From positions 1-49,050 of the forward strand of contig NZ_QSPK01000011.1 in assembly GCF_003436425.1 (NCBI RefSeq): 49,050 nt of DNA. The letters run 5' to 3'. Source of the stretch: Eubacterium sp. TM05-53 (GTDB taxonomy: Bacteria; Bacillota_I; Bacilli_A; Erysipelotrichales; Erysipelotrichaceae). The position numbers and the translations under genes are program-made. Numbering within the stretch: the first letter of the stretch is position 1; the number at the start of each line of letters is the position of its first letter. Positions 8,565 through 17,087 of the stretch are shown piece by piece. Under the pieces are notes generated by a model. The model did no database searches, was not told where the DNA came from, and worked only from the letters and a program-made list of their open reading frames with translations.

Positions 8565-9461
8565 TATGATTTCTTTGGCAATCTTTTTACCTTCCATTAC
8601 AGCACTACCAATTGTTTTTGGTCCTGTAAAGGCATCTCCAATAATGAATACATTATTTAATGTAGAGGCGTGTGTATCCGTTGTTTTTAAATCGTTGTTT
8701 AATGGTGTGAAGTCTACTTTTTGACCAATAGCCATCGCAACTAGATCACAATCCATTGTAAATAATGAGTCTTTTACTTCGTGGCAGCTTGCTCTTCCAG
8801 ATTCATCCATTTCGCCAAGTTCCATTTTCGCAACTTGAACACCACAAACATTTCCATTTTCATCTTTTAAAATGTCTTTGATGTTATTTAAGAAGGCGAT
8901 CTTAACACCTTCTTTTTCACAGGCTTTGATTTCTGCAGGACTTGCAGGCATTTCCTGTAAAGATCTACGATATACGATAGTTACATCATCAATGATACGA
9001 ACTAATGATCTTGCACAATCCATCGCAACATTTCCACCACCCCAAACAATGGCCTTTTTATATTTTTTGAAGTCTTCTTGTTTGTGATTGATATTTAAAT
9101 CGTAAAGTAATGTTAAGCCGGCAACAACGCCATTACCTGTTTCAAAACCAAAAGTATTTTCAATTTGGGCACCAATCGCTACAACTACATAATCATAGTT
9201 TGCTTGTAATTCCTTAAACATAGTTTGATCCACAAAAGTATTAAAATGAAATTTAACACCGGCTTCAATCAATCCGTTATAGGCTTTTTCTAAGAATGTT
9301 TTGGGCATACGATATTCAGGAATACCTGTGTAAATGGCTCCACCAATTTCAGCTTCCTTATCAAAAATATCAATCTGGTACTCATTTTCTGTTTTAACTA
9401 ATTCTTGAGCTAATGTATAGCCAGCAGGACCGGCTCCAATAATGGCAATCTTTCTTGTCAT
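8553..9461 (-). CDS. GltD-like FAD/NAD(P)-dependent oxidoreductase
   Basis: The 302-residue flavoprotein resembles the nucleotide-binding half of the glutamate synthase small subunit. It has the FAD motif GAGPAGYTLA at 9-18, GGAIYTGIPEYRMPK near 40, an NAD(P)H motif GGGNVAMD near 142, YRRSLQEMPA near 165 and the C-terminal FAD contact IGDAFTGPKTIGSAV near 275. The N-terminal cysteine-rich iron-sulfur domain of true GltD is absent and no large subunit is nearby. It is therefore more likely a stand-alone NAD(P)H oxidoreductase that feeds electrons to an unknown acceptor. The start has a GGAGGA site 9 nt upstream. Confidence 0.85.
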   Translation of the reverse strand: MTRKIAIIGAGPAGYTLAQELVKTENEYQIDIFDKEAEIGGAIYTGIPEYRMPKTFLEKAYNGLIEAGVKFHFNTFVDQTMFKELQANYDYVVVAIGAQIENTFGFETGNGVVAGLTLLYDLNINHKQEDFKKYKKAIVWGGGNVAMDCARSLVRIIDDVTIVYRRSLQEMPASPAEIKACEKEGVKIAFLNNIKDILKDENGNVCGVQVAKMELGEMDESGRASCHEVKDSLFTMDCDLVAMAIGQKVDFTPLNNDLKTTDTHASTLNNVFIIGDAFTGPKTIGSAVMEGKKIAKEIIGAK

Positions 9462-9501
9462 AAATCAAATTCCTCCATCTTTTTCGCTATTATATCATAA
9501 A

Positions 9502-12000
9502 CTATTTCTTTAGGTACGAAAGAGCTCGTTTGTTTACGTTTTTTACGGCAATCTCAAGTTCACGAGCTGAAATTCTTTTTGCGCCATTGGCTAAAATCGC
9601 ATTTTGAATCAAGCCATCACTTGTCGCAACTGATAATTCATATTTCTTTTTTAAGTCGTGTACAGCCTTTTCAATATAGCTGTCTGCTGTTTGATTGTAT
9701 CTAGTATAAATAATGTCTAGATTTCCTTGATTAAAATGTGAACCTGTATTGTTTTTTACGCGATATCCATCAAATACTAAGATGACTTTGATACGCTTAT
9801 ATCCTTGATAATTCGAGATTCGATTGATCAATTCATCACGTGCAGATTCAATGTTTACTTTGGCAATATCTTTTAAATCTTGCCAGTCATAAATCATATT
9901 GTAGCCGTCAATCATTAAACATTCTGGCTTTTTATTTTCGACATGAATCTGATTTAAATTCATATCAACCTTCGCTTTTTTCTTGATTGGCTTTTCAGCT
10001 TTCTTGTTGTTTCCACCAAGTGAATTAAATACTTTCTTTAATTCTTCTTCACGAACTGTATGTTTCACATAAGAAGCATACGAAGTAGAGCTTGCTTCCT
10101 TGATTTGAATGTGCATATGTTCCTTGACTTCATCCCAAGGCACAAAATAACCTGCTCCATGTTCGCAGAAAATAGATCCGGTTGGATTGTTTAAATCGGC
10201 TTCACTATCATACTTTGTTTCTTCAACAATCTTTTCTTGATCAAAACATGCATGATAATCTTCTAACTCACAAATAAATTGACCTTTCCCCTTTGTGTAC
10301 GCAATGACATCCTTTTGATAGTCCATCAACTCACGTACAGGTCCCGTTCCTTTGATGTGAACAAGGTTGTTTAGGTCTTCTTCAATTCTAAATGTACAAT
10401 GCTTGTTTTCTAAGTCAAACAAAGCCTTTGAAACATATTGATTTTCAACAATCAATTCAAAACTATAATAAGGTTCTAATAATACAGACTCGGCTTCTTT
10501 TAGACCTTGTCTTATAGCACGATACGTAGCTTGTCTAAAATCTCCACCTTCTGTATGTTTTAAGTGGGCTTTACCCGCTACTAAAGTGATTTTTATATCG
10601 GTAATGGGTGATCCAGTTAATACACCTTTGTGTTGTTTCTCTTTTAAATGTGTCAAAATCAGATTTTGCCAGTTTAAAGCCAAATCATCATTGGAACAGT
10701 TCGATTCAAATACTAGGCCTTTACCTCTAGGTAATGGTTCAAGTTTTAAGTGCACTTCGGCATAGTGTCTTAAAGGCTCAAAGTGGCCGACTCCAATAAC
10801 GGTATTTTGAATGGTTTCTTTAAATAAGACTTTACCAGTTGTAAAACCAACTTTAACTTTAGATCTTCTTTCAATTTCCTTTTGAAGAATTTCCATTTGA
10901 ATAGATCCCATCAGCCTTAAAAAGATTTGTTTCGTCTGCTCATCATATTCAATTTGGAGTTGTGGATCTTCTTGGGCAAGTACACTGCAGTAGCGCATCA
11001 TAGTAAGCGCATCTACACCTTCGGGAAGTAATAATTGATAATTCATATAGGCATTTAATAGTGGTTTTGTCGTGTCGGACTCAAATCCTAAGCCTAGGCC
11101 TACTTCATAATTGTTTAATCCTTTTAGTGCACAAATCATTCCTGGATAGGCGGTTTGTACCGTTTCATATTGTTTTCCATTATACAAACGAATTTGGTCT
11201 ACCTTTTCATCTGCTCCAACTTTATCTTTGGCATTTAATGTACCACCCGTAATCTTTACGTGGGTTAAACGATTGCCTTGGTCATCACTTGAAATCTTGT
11301 ATACGCGAGCACCAAAATCTTCGGGATAATCTTGGATAAAAGATAAATCGATGATCGCATCCATTAAATCTTCAATGCCTTGAATTTTTAAGGCCGAACC
11401 AAAGAATACAGGGAAGCATTCTCTTTTAAAGATAGCTTGTTGAAGAAGTGAAGTATCAATGGTTTCTGTTTCTAAATAGTGATTCATGATATCTTCATTC
11501 AACATGGATAGTTCATCTTCAGCTTCTTTTGATTTAAAATCAATGCAGTTGGATGAAAAATGTGTTTTAAGATCATTCATAAGTTCTTCTTTTGTCTTAT
11601 AGCTAATATCCATCTTATTAATAAAAATCAATGTAGGAATCTTGTAGTGCTTTAAGCATTTCCAAATGGTAGAAGTGTGCGATTGAATGCCATCTTGTCC
11701 ATTGATCAAAAGAATGGCTAAATCTAATACTTGAAGACTTCTTTCCATTTCACTTGAAAAATCAACATGGCCTGGTGTATCAATCAAATAGATTTCGCTA
11801 TCTTTCCAATGAAAGTGAGCTTCCTTTGAATAAATCGTAATGCCTCTTTCTCTTTCTTGATTATCATAATCTAGATAGGCATCTTGATGATCGACACGAC
11901 CTAATTTTCGGATTGTTTTTGATGTATAAAGCATACTTTCAATACAAGTGGTTTTTCCTGCATCGACATGTGCTAATATTCCAGTTACTATTCGTTTCAT
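9502..12000 (-). CDS. TetM-like translation GTPase fused to a Rae1/YacP NYN endoribonuclease domain
   Basis: Residues 1 to about 640 form an EF-G/TetM-type GTPase: G1 AHVDAGKTT, G2 RGITI, G3 DTPGHVDF and G4 NKMD, then the beta-barrel and EF-G-like domains. A lysine-rich linker (about 645-688) leads to a C-terminal NYN domain (about 689-832). That domain has MIDGYNMIYD, VILVFDGY, YTRYNQTADSYIEK, VATSDGLIQ and ISARELE, matching Rae1/YacP. Rae1 of Bacillus subtilis cleaves mRNA in the ribosomal A site, the site that ribosomal-protection GTPases enter. The TetM loop that displaces tetracycline is not conserved, so drug resistance is doubtful. The start at 12000 is chosen because it gives the MKRIVTGILAHVDAG N-terminus and lies 7 nt after an extended -10. 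The ATG at 12006 touches the -10. Confidence 0.9.
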   Translation of the reverse strand: MKRIVTGILAHVDAGKTTCIESMLYTSKTIRKLGRVDHQDAYLDYDNQERERGITIYSKEAHFHWKDSEIYLIDTPGHVDFSSEMERSLQVLDLAILLINGQDGIQSHTSTIWKCLKHYKIPTLIFINKMDISYKTKEELMNDLKTHFSSNCIDFKSKEAEDELSMLNEDIMNHYLETETIDTSLLQQAIFKRECFPVFFGSALKIQGIEDLMDAIIDLSFIQDYPEDFGARVYKISSDDQGNRLTHVKITGGTLNAKDKVGADEKVDQIRLYNGKQYETVQTAYPGMICALKGLNNYEVGLGLGFESDTTKPLLNAYMNYQLLLPEGVDALTMMRYCSVLAQEDPQLQIEYDEQTKQIFLRLMGSIQMEILQKEIERRSKVKVGFTTGKVLFKETIQNTVIGVGHFEPLRHYAEVHLKLEPLPRGKGLVFESNCSNDDLALNWQNLILTHLKEKQHKGVLTGSPITDIKITLVAGKAHLKHTEGGDFRQATYRAIRQGLKEAESVLLEPYYSFELIVENQYVSKALFDLENKHCTFRIEEDLNNLVHIKGTGPVRELMDYQKDVIAYTKGKGQFICELEDYHACFDQEKIVEETKYDSEADLNNPTGSIFCEHGAGYFVPWDEVKEHMHIQIKEASSTSYASYVKHTVREEELKKVFNSLGGNNKKAEKPIKKKAKVDMNLNQIHVENKKPECLMIDGYNMIYDWQDLKDIAKVNIESARDELINRISNYQGYKRIKVILVFDGYRVKNNTGSHFNQGNLDIIYTRYNQTADSYIEKAVHDLKKKYELSVATSDGLIQNAILANGAKRISARELEIAVKNVNKRALSYLKK

Positions 12001-12007
12001 AAACATT

Positions 12008-12037
12008 ATTTTATCATGTTGACGCAAATGATAAAAT
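12008..12037. promoter_or_regulatory. Mirror-image divergent extended -10 promoters
   Basis: Perfect 10-bp arms ATTTTATCAT (12008-12017) and ATGATAAAAT (12028-12037) are separated by 10 bp. Each arm carries TGATAAAAT, an extended -10, one per strand. The plus strand serves the reductase gene at 12065. The minus strand serves the GTPase-nuclease gene, with predicted start of transcription at its ATG (leaderless). Confidence 0.65.
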
Positions 12038-12064
12038 AGAGATAGGTTTTTTCGGAGGAAAAAT

Positions 12065-12682
12065 ATGAAAGTCTTAATGTTGAATGGAAGTCCACATGAC
12101 AGTGGAGTGAATGATTTGGCTTTGCGTGAAATGGAAGCTATATTTAAAGAAAATGGTGTTGAAACCGAAATTGTACAAGTGGGAAACGTAGCGGTTCGTG
12201 GTTGTATGGCTTGTGGTGCTTGTACAAAACTTGGTAAATGTGTATATGATGATATTGTCAATGAATTGTTGCCAAAATTTGAAGAAGCGGATGGATTGGT
12301 AGTTTCTAGTCCTGTATATTATGCCAGTGCTAATGCGACACTCGTTGCGGTATTAGATCGTTTGTTCTATTGTGCTCGATTTGATAAGACCATGAAAGTA
12401 GGCGCAAGTGTTGTTTCTTGTCGTCGAGGTGGAGCAAGTGCTACTTTTGATGAATTAAATAAGTATTTTACAATTAGTGGAATGCCCGTTGTGTCGAGTC
12501 AATATTGGAATTCGATTCATGGAAATAATGCACAAGAAGCCGAGCAAGATGAAGAGGGTAAACAAACGATGCGTGCTCTAGCTCGTAATATGACATTCTT
12601 GATGAAAAGTATTGCCTTAGGTAAAGAGGCGTATGGTTTGCCTGAAAAAGAGATTAGAAAGGGTACGAATTTTATTCGTTAA
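12065..12682 (+). CDS. Flavodoxin-family NAD(P)H-dependent FMN reductase
   Basis: The 205-residue flavodoxin-fold protein has the FMN phosphate loop LNGSPHDSG at the N-terminus, a cysteine cluster CMACGACTKLGKC near 48-60 that may bind an iron-sulfur centre or act in redox, and the second flavin-binding patch SSPVYYASANA near 85. Relatives are iron-sulfur flavoproteins or quinone/azo-type reductases. Substrate cannot be given. The GGAGG ribosome site is strong. It diverges from the GTPase-nuclease gene through a shared promoter region and is followed 11 nt later by an unknown gene. Confidence 0.88.
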   Translation: MKVLMLNGSPHDSGVNDLALREMEAIFKENGVETEIVQVGNVAVRGCMACGACTKLGKCVYDDIVNELLPKFEEADGLVVSSPVYYASANATLVAVLDRLFYCARFDKTMKVGASVVSCRRGGASATFDELNKYFTISGMPVVSSQYWNSIHGNNAQEAEQDEEGKQTMRALARNMTFLMKSIALGKEAYGLPEKEIRKGTNFIR

Positions 12683-12693
12683 AAGGTGATTGT

Positions 12694-13284
12694 ATGGTGA
12701 ATTTAAGACATCCAGATAATATATTTTATGATTGCGAAGGTGATTTATTCGTAATCACAACGGATTTAGAGGGTCGTCAGGAAGTGGTTTGTAAGACCAA
12801 TCTTGAATGTGTGAGTGATGTTTTGGCAAGATTACTAGACATTAACTTTAAAAAGGTTCTAGACAGTGATGATCATTTACGTATGTTAGGCGATTTAGAA
12901 CAATTTGCGTGTATATATGTATTGAAATTAATGACATACAAGACAATAAAAGGGCTTTATTTAGAGTTTCCTACTTTAGCTCAATATCAAGGAACAGCTT
13001 TAATTAATACCCATACAGTAATTGATAATCGTAATGAGGGTTACAATAATAAATATCATTTAATGTTGGTGAATGTCATCTATACATCTATGATCCATGC
13101 GACGGTTAAGTTTGCAGGTTCAAGCCAAGAGGCTGCACACATGAAAGAAGTGTTTGAAACGGTTTTACCAGATGATAAGGGTCTGATTGAAACGTTGAAT
13201 GATTTCTATGACGGGGCTATCAATGAAGCGGATCTAACGGATATTATTAAGAATATTCAAAACGAAAATACGACAAAAGCATAA
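12694..13284 (+). CDS. Unknown protein (196 aa) downstream of the flavoprotein
   Basis: I do not recognise this family. The product is soluble, acidic and without signal peptide or membrane segments. It has no obvious catalytic motif. A predicted helical C-terminus begins near 155. A ribosome site AGGTGA precedes ATG and the gap to the flavoprotein gene is only 11 nt, so the two are probably cotranscribed. Its C-terminus (ENTTKA) runs into a dyad region before the next regulator gene. Confidence 0.7.
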   Translation: MVNLRHPDNIFYDCEGDLFVITTDLEGRQEVVCKTNLECVSDVLARLLDINFKKVLDSDDHLRMLGDLEQFACIYVLKLMTYKTIKGLYLEFPTLAQYQGTALINTHTVIDNRNEGYNNKYHLMLVNVIYTSMIHATVKFAGSSQEAAHMKEVFETVLPDDKGLIETLNDFYDGAINEADLTDIIKNIQNENTTKA

Positions 13285-13297
13285 AAATTTGTCTTCA

Positions 13298-13323
13298 TCG
13301 ACCGATTTTCGAATTTCGGTCGA
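13298..13323. promoter_or_regulatory. Inverted repeat upstream of the HTH regulator gene
   Basis: TCGACCGA (13298-13305) and TCGGTCGA (13316-13323) are perfect 8-bp arms with a 10-nt spacer that itself contains TTCGAA. Outer ATTTGT and ACAAAT can extend the pairing. No T run follows, so an operator for the adjacent regulator is more likely than a terminator. Confidence 0.5.
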
Positions 13324-13370
13324 GTACAAATACTTAAAACATCTCTATGTTAAACGTGGAGGTGTTTTTT

Positions 13371-13982
13371 ATGAGACAAATTGTGCAATTTATTGAAGAT
13401 AATAATATTTCAGAAGAAGAAGTTGCCAAAGCGGCCCATATGTCTTTGCCTAACTTTAGAAGGCAAATTCATTCTGAGAATCGTACACAACCATGTATTG
13501 TGCTCATTCTTGCGGATTATAATCATCAATCCATTGATTCGATTTTCTTTAAGCATATGTTTAATCAACCAATTAATTTGGATGGCTTAACAAATGATCA
13601 GGTTCGGGACATTATGAAATTGATTCATCCCGAACTATTTACGGATATTAAAAGAAGTTCGAAATTTAAAGAAATTGAATATAATTTAAAGAATGATATG
13701 GGCGATCGCATGCGCTTTATACGGGAAGTAGTCTTTTCTTTATCTCAAACAAATTTTGGCAAGTATATGGAGGTATCAAGGAATACCGCTAAGTATTGGG
13801 ATGAGGGGCAGATCAATGTGGATAAAATTTTAAAGATATCTAAGCGAACAAACATCAGTATGGACTTTATGATTCGCGATGATTATCCATTGACTTTACA
13901 GACGCAAGGTATGAGTGAGGCTTTATATTTGGCAGTAATGACAAATTGTGTATTGTATCGTTTAAGAAATCTGAAACCGTAA
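13371..13982 (+). CDS. XRE-like DNA-binding protein with two HTH segments
   Basis: The 203-residue protein has an N-terminal helix-turn-helix-like region (residues 5-40, SEEEVAKAAHMSLPNFRRQI) and a C-terminal XRE-type segment (about 115-170, with SQTNFGKYMEVSRNTAKYW). It probably binds DNA and may autoregulate through the dyad just upstream. The GGAGGTG ribosome site at 13358-13364 fixes the start at 13371 rather than the in-frame ATG at 13347. Targets are unknown. The neighbouring flavoprotein and unknown gene are the nearest candidates. Confidence 0.75.
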   Translation: MRQIVQFIEDNNISEEEVAKAAHMSLPNFRRQIHSENRTQPCIVLILADYNHQSIDSIFFKHMFNQPINLDGLTNDQVRDIMKLIHPELFTDIKRSSKFKEIEYNLKNDMGDRMRFIREVVFSLSQTNFGKYMEVSRNTAKYWDEGQINVDKILKISKRTNISMDFMIRDDYPLTLQTQGMSEALYLAVMTNCVLYRLRNLKP

Positions 13983-13998
13983 AATAAATTTAACGTAG

Positions 13999-14025
13999 GA
14001 GCATGAAAAAATGCTCTTTTTTTTT
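13999..14025 (+). terminator. Intrinsic terminator before the polyamine operon
   Basis: GAGCAT, loop GAAAAA and ATGCTC are followed by nine T. Confidence 0.9.
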
Positions 14026-14026
14026 C

Positions 14027-14079
14027 TTGCATAATTGATGGTTTCCTATATAATAGATTTGTTCTTTTAATGAAACAAA
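14027..14079 (+). promoter_or_regulatory. Promoter and operator candidate of the pot operon
   Basis: TTGCAT (14027-14032), a 16-bp spacer and a perfect TATAAT (14049-14054) form a good promoter. A dyad TTTGTT-N10-AACAAA (14058-14079) covers the predicted transcription start and is a plausible autoregulatory site for the XRE-cupin protein encoded next. Confidence 0.65.
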
Positions 14080-14114
14080 AAGTTTAGTATAAAAAACAAA
14101 TTAGGGGTGATTGA

Positions 14115-14648
14115 ATGAAAATAGGCAAAAAACTAAAAGAGCTTCGAACCCAGAATGGGTTGACTTTGGAAGAACTTGCGAATCGTAGTGAATTAACGAA
14201 AGGCTTTTTATCTCAGTTAGAGCGCGACTTAACAAGTCCAAACATTTCTGCATTGGAAAATATATTGGAAGCTTTAGGTACCAATTTGGCTGATTTCTTT
14301 CAATCAAGCAAGGAAGAGCAGATTGTTTTCCATACGCAAGATTTTTTTGTGAATGAACAAGAAGATTTGGTTACGGAATATATTATTCCCAATGCCCAAA
14401 AAAATCAGATGGAACCTCTTTTATTGACTTTAAAACCGGGCGCAAAGTCACAGGAAGTCAAGGCTCATGAGGGTGAGGAATTTGGCTATGTTTTAAAGGG
14501 CAGTATTGTTTTAGTTGTTGGTAATAAAAGGTTAAAAGTTAAATCAAAAGAAACCTTCTATATTACAGGTAAGGAAGGGCATTATTTAGAAAACGTATCG
14601 AGTGCAGATGCCAAAGTGTTATGGGTATCTACACCGCCTGTATTTTAA
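14115..14648 (+). CDS. XRE-cupin transcriptional regulator of polyamine transport
   Basis: An N-terminal XRE helix-turn-helix (residues 1-60, LKELRTQNGLTLEELANRS and KGFLSQLERD) is joined to a C-terminal cupin_2 barrel (about 105-175, with AHEGEEFGYVLKGS). This architecture is that of PuuR-like regulators, whose cupin senses a small ligand. It is the first gene of a run leading into potA 22 nt later, so it very likely senses polyamines and controls their uptake. The 177-residue length is normal. Confidence 0.85.
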   Translation: MKIGKKLKELRTQNGLTLEELANRSELTKGFLSQLERDLTSPNISALENILEALGTNLADFFQSSKEEQIVFHTQDFFVNEQEDLVTEYIIPNAQKNQMEPLLLTLKPGAKSQEVKAHEGEEFGYVLKGSIVLVVGNKRLKVKSKETFYITGKEGHYLENVSSADAKVLWVSTPPVF

Positions 14649-14670
14649 TTGACAAGGAGAGAGAACATAC

Positions 14671-16254
14671 ATGGAACAGGAAAAGAATAAATTAATTCAA
14701 TTTCGCCACATCGTAAAAGAGTTTGATGGTCAAGTTGTATTAAAGGGTATTGATTTAGATATATATGAAAATGAGTTTGTCACACTATTAGGGCCTAGTG
14801 GTTGTGGAAAAACAACTTTATTACGTATTTTAGGTGGCTTTTTAGAGCCTAGCGAAGGACAGGTTATCTTAAATGGAGAAGATATTTGTGAAGTGCCAGC
14901 CTATAAGCGTGAGTTGAATACAGTTTTCCAAAAGTATGCATTATTCCCTCATATGAATGTATATGACAATATTGCGTTTGGATTGAAAATCAAAAAGATG
15001 AGTAAGGATGTTATTGATCAAAAGGTCATGAAAATGTTGAAGTTGATTGGTCTTGAAGGATTTGAAAATAAAGATGTTACTTTACTATCTGGTGGTCAGC
15101 AACAGCGTGTTGCGATTGCGCGTGCCTTAGTGAATGAGCCAAGTGTATTATTGTTGGATGAACCTTTGAGTGCGTTGGATTTAAAGCTTCGTAAAGAGAT
15201 GCAGTATGAATTGAAGAAGATTCAACAAGAAGTAGGAATCACATTTATTTTCGTTACGCACGATCAGGAAGAAGCCCTAACAATGTCAGATAAGATCGTT
15301 ATCATGAAGGATGGCGAAATTCAACAGGTTGGTAGTCCTGAAGACATTTATAATGAGCCAGTAAACCAATACGTTGCGAAGTTTATTGGAGAAAGTAATA
15401 TTATCCCAGCACGTATGGTTTGCGATAAGAAAGTACGTTTTGATGATATTACATTTGATTGTGTCGATGTTGGATATAAAGAAAATGAACCAGTGGATGT
15501 CGTGATTCGTCCAGAAGATATTGATATTGTGGATGTGAAAGATGGCAAGATGACTGGTGAAGTTGAAAGCGTACTATTTAAGGGTGTTCACTATGAAATC
15601 ATGGTGGAAACGGTTCCTGGTACGCATGTTACGGTAAATATGCACGTAAATAAGAACTATGCGATCACAAGTGAAGATGGAAAAGAAAAGATTTCTGCCA
15701 ACGACTTCTATCTAGACTTAGAAGATATGAAAGATATTGATGATAAAGAAATCATTGCGCGTGCCGATGCACAGGCATGGAATCCTGAAACAGATGAGTT
15801 TATTTCAATTCATGATATTGATACAGATTTAAAACAGGAAGTAGGAGAATATACTGTTACTTTCTCAACAAACAATAAAACTTCAATCACGCGTAAGATT
15901 TGGGTTGTGGATCAAAGAGTTGTTGAAAACAAGAAGGCCAATGAAGCTGTATCTGCATTTAACTTCTTTAAAACAGTCGATGAAATCAAGGAATCCATGG
16001 CTATCGATACGGATTTGAAGACTTGGGCAAATGCACAGGGATGGAAGTTGGATGATGAAAATGAAACAGTGGATCTAGATGTAGATTATGATTTTGATCC
16101 TGAAACTATCAAGGAAGGTATCTATAAGGTGACTTTCTGGACAACAGGACGTGAATTCAAAATTCATACAACGGATTATGTAGAGGAAGGAAAAGAGGTC
16201 GGACTTACTTTCTTTGCGGAAGATATCCATGTCATGGAGAAAATGGGATTCTAG
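14671..16254 (+). CDS. potA: Spermidine/putrescine ABC transporter ATPase PotA with Ig-like insertion in TOBE domain
   Basis: It powers polyamine import with PotB and PotC-PotD. The ATPase domain has Walker [10 protein letters not shown] (41-49), signature LSGGQQQR (139-146), Walker [12 protein letters not shown] (160-170) and switch His in THDQEE. The protein is 527 residues against about 370 for usual PotA. The extra length (about 330-503) interrupts the TOBE domain and holds two similar segments (about 341-415 and 428-503) with the pattern of bacterial Ig-like repeats, each ending in YTVTF or YKVTF. The TOBE strand then resumes as [13 protein letters not shown]. Ig-like modules are normally extracellular, so their place in a cytoplasmic subunit is odd. 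Confidence 0.93.
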   Translation: MEQEKNKLIQFRHIVKEFDGQVVLKGIDLDIYENEFVTLLGPSGCGKTTLLRILGGFLEPSEGQVILNGEDICEVPAYKRELNTVFQKYALFPHMNVYDNIAFGLKIKKMSKDVIDQKVMKMLKLIGLEGFENKDVTLLSGGQQQRVAIARALVNEPSVLLLDEPLSALDLKLRKEMQYELKKIQQEVGITFIFVTHDQEEALTMSDKIVIMKDGEIQQVGSPEDIYNEPVNQYVAKFIGESNIIPARMVCDKKVRFDDITFDCVDVGYKENEPVDVVIRPEDIDIVDVKDGKMTGEVESVLFKGVHYEIMVETVPGTHVTVNMHVNKNYAITSEDGKEKISANDFYLDLEDMKDIDDKEIIARADAQAWNPETDEFISIHDIDTDLKQEVGEYTVTFSTNNKTSITRKIWVVDQRVVENKKANEAVSAFNFFKTVDEIKESMAIDTDLKTWANAQGWKLDDENETVDLDVDYDFDPETIKEGIYKVTFWTTGREFKIHTTDYVEEGKEVGLTFFAEDIHVMEKMGF

Positions 16255-16257
16255 GAA

Positions 16258-17085
16258 ATGAAAAAATTTCAACAATTAGCAATCCCTTATATTGTGTGGG
16301 CTTGCATCATGTTGTTGCTTCCGATGTTGCTGATTGCGTTTTATTCAGTCATTCAGCAAGGCAACAGTATTGTGCACTTTAAGCTTACATTAGATAACTA
16401 TGTACGTTTCTTTACAGACAAAGATTTCTTATTGATTTTATGGCGCTCTTTATGGATTGCCATTAAGACAACCATTATTTGTTTGTTGATTGGATATCCT
16501 ATCGCATACTTTATTTCTAAGAATAGTCCTAAAATTCAACAAATCTTAGTTCTTGCGATTACCCTTCCTACATGGATCAACATGCTTGTAAGAACATACG
16601 CATGGATTGGTATTTTATCAAGTGATGGAATTATTAGTAGCTTTTTAGGTTTGTTTGGAATTCATACAGAACTTTTATATACAGAAGTGGCTGTATTGAT
16701 TGGTATGGTGTATAACTTCTTGCCATTTATGATTCTACAGATCAACACGGCTTTAACGAAGATGGATAAATCTTTATTAGAGGCGGCTCAGGATTTGGGT
16801 GCTAATAAATTCCAGACTTTCTGGAAAGTTATTTTCCCACTTTCATTACCGGGTGTTGTTTCAGGTATTACACTTGTATTCTTACCAGCTGTAAGTTCAT
16901 TCTTCATTCCAAAATTATTGGGTGGAGGACAATTCTTCTTAATTGGTAACGTCATTGAAAATCAATTCATTACTGTAGGAGAATGGAACTTTGGTTCAGC
17001 TATCTCAATGATCATGGCTATGATCATGATGCTTCTAATGATGCTTGTAAGAAAACTTGAAGAGCGTAATAAGGAGGAAAAATAG
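16258..17085 (+). CDS. potB: Polyamine ABC transporter permease PotB
   Basis: An inner-membrane permease of 275 residues with six predicted membrane helices and the EAA loop LLEAAQDLGANKFQTFWKVI near 175, which docks on PotA. It starts 3 nt after the potA stop and has little ribosome-site sequence, which suggests translational coupling. It ends 2 nt before the potC-potD fusion. Confidence 0.93.
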   Translation: MKKFQQLAIPYIVWACIMLLLPMLLIAFYSVIQQGNSIVHFKLTLDNYVRFFTDKDFLLILWRSLWIAIKTTIICLLIGYPIAYFISKNSPKIQQILVLAITLPTWINMLVRTYAWIGILSSDGIISSFLGLFGIHTELLYTEVAVLIGMVYNFLPFMILQINTALTKMDKSLLEAAQDLGANKFQTFWKVIFPLSLPGVVSGITLVFLPAVSSFFIPKLLGGGQFFLIGNVIENQFITVGEWNFGSAISMIMAMIMMLLMMLVRKLEERNKEEK

Positions 17086-17087
17086 AC

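Noticed and set aside
9502..12000. Tetracycline resistance gene (TetM class)
   Set aside because: The GTPase resembles TetM, but the drug-displacing loop differs and there is a C-terminal nuclease domain, so resistance is not supported.
12001..12261. Upstream extension of the GTPase-nuclease frame (about 87 codons)
   Set aside because: The extension runs through both divergent promoters and into the reductase gene and lacks family similarity.
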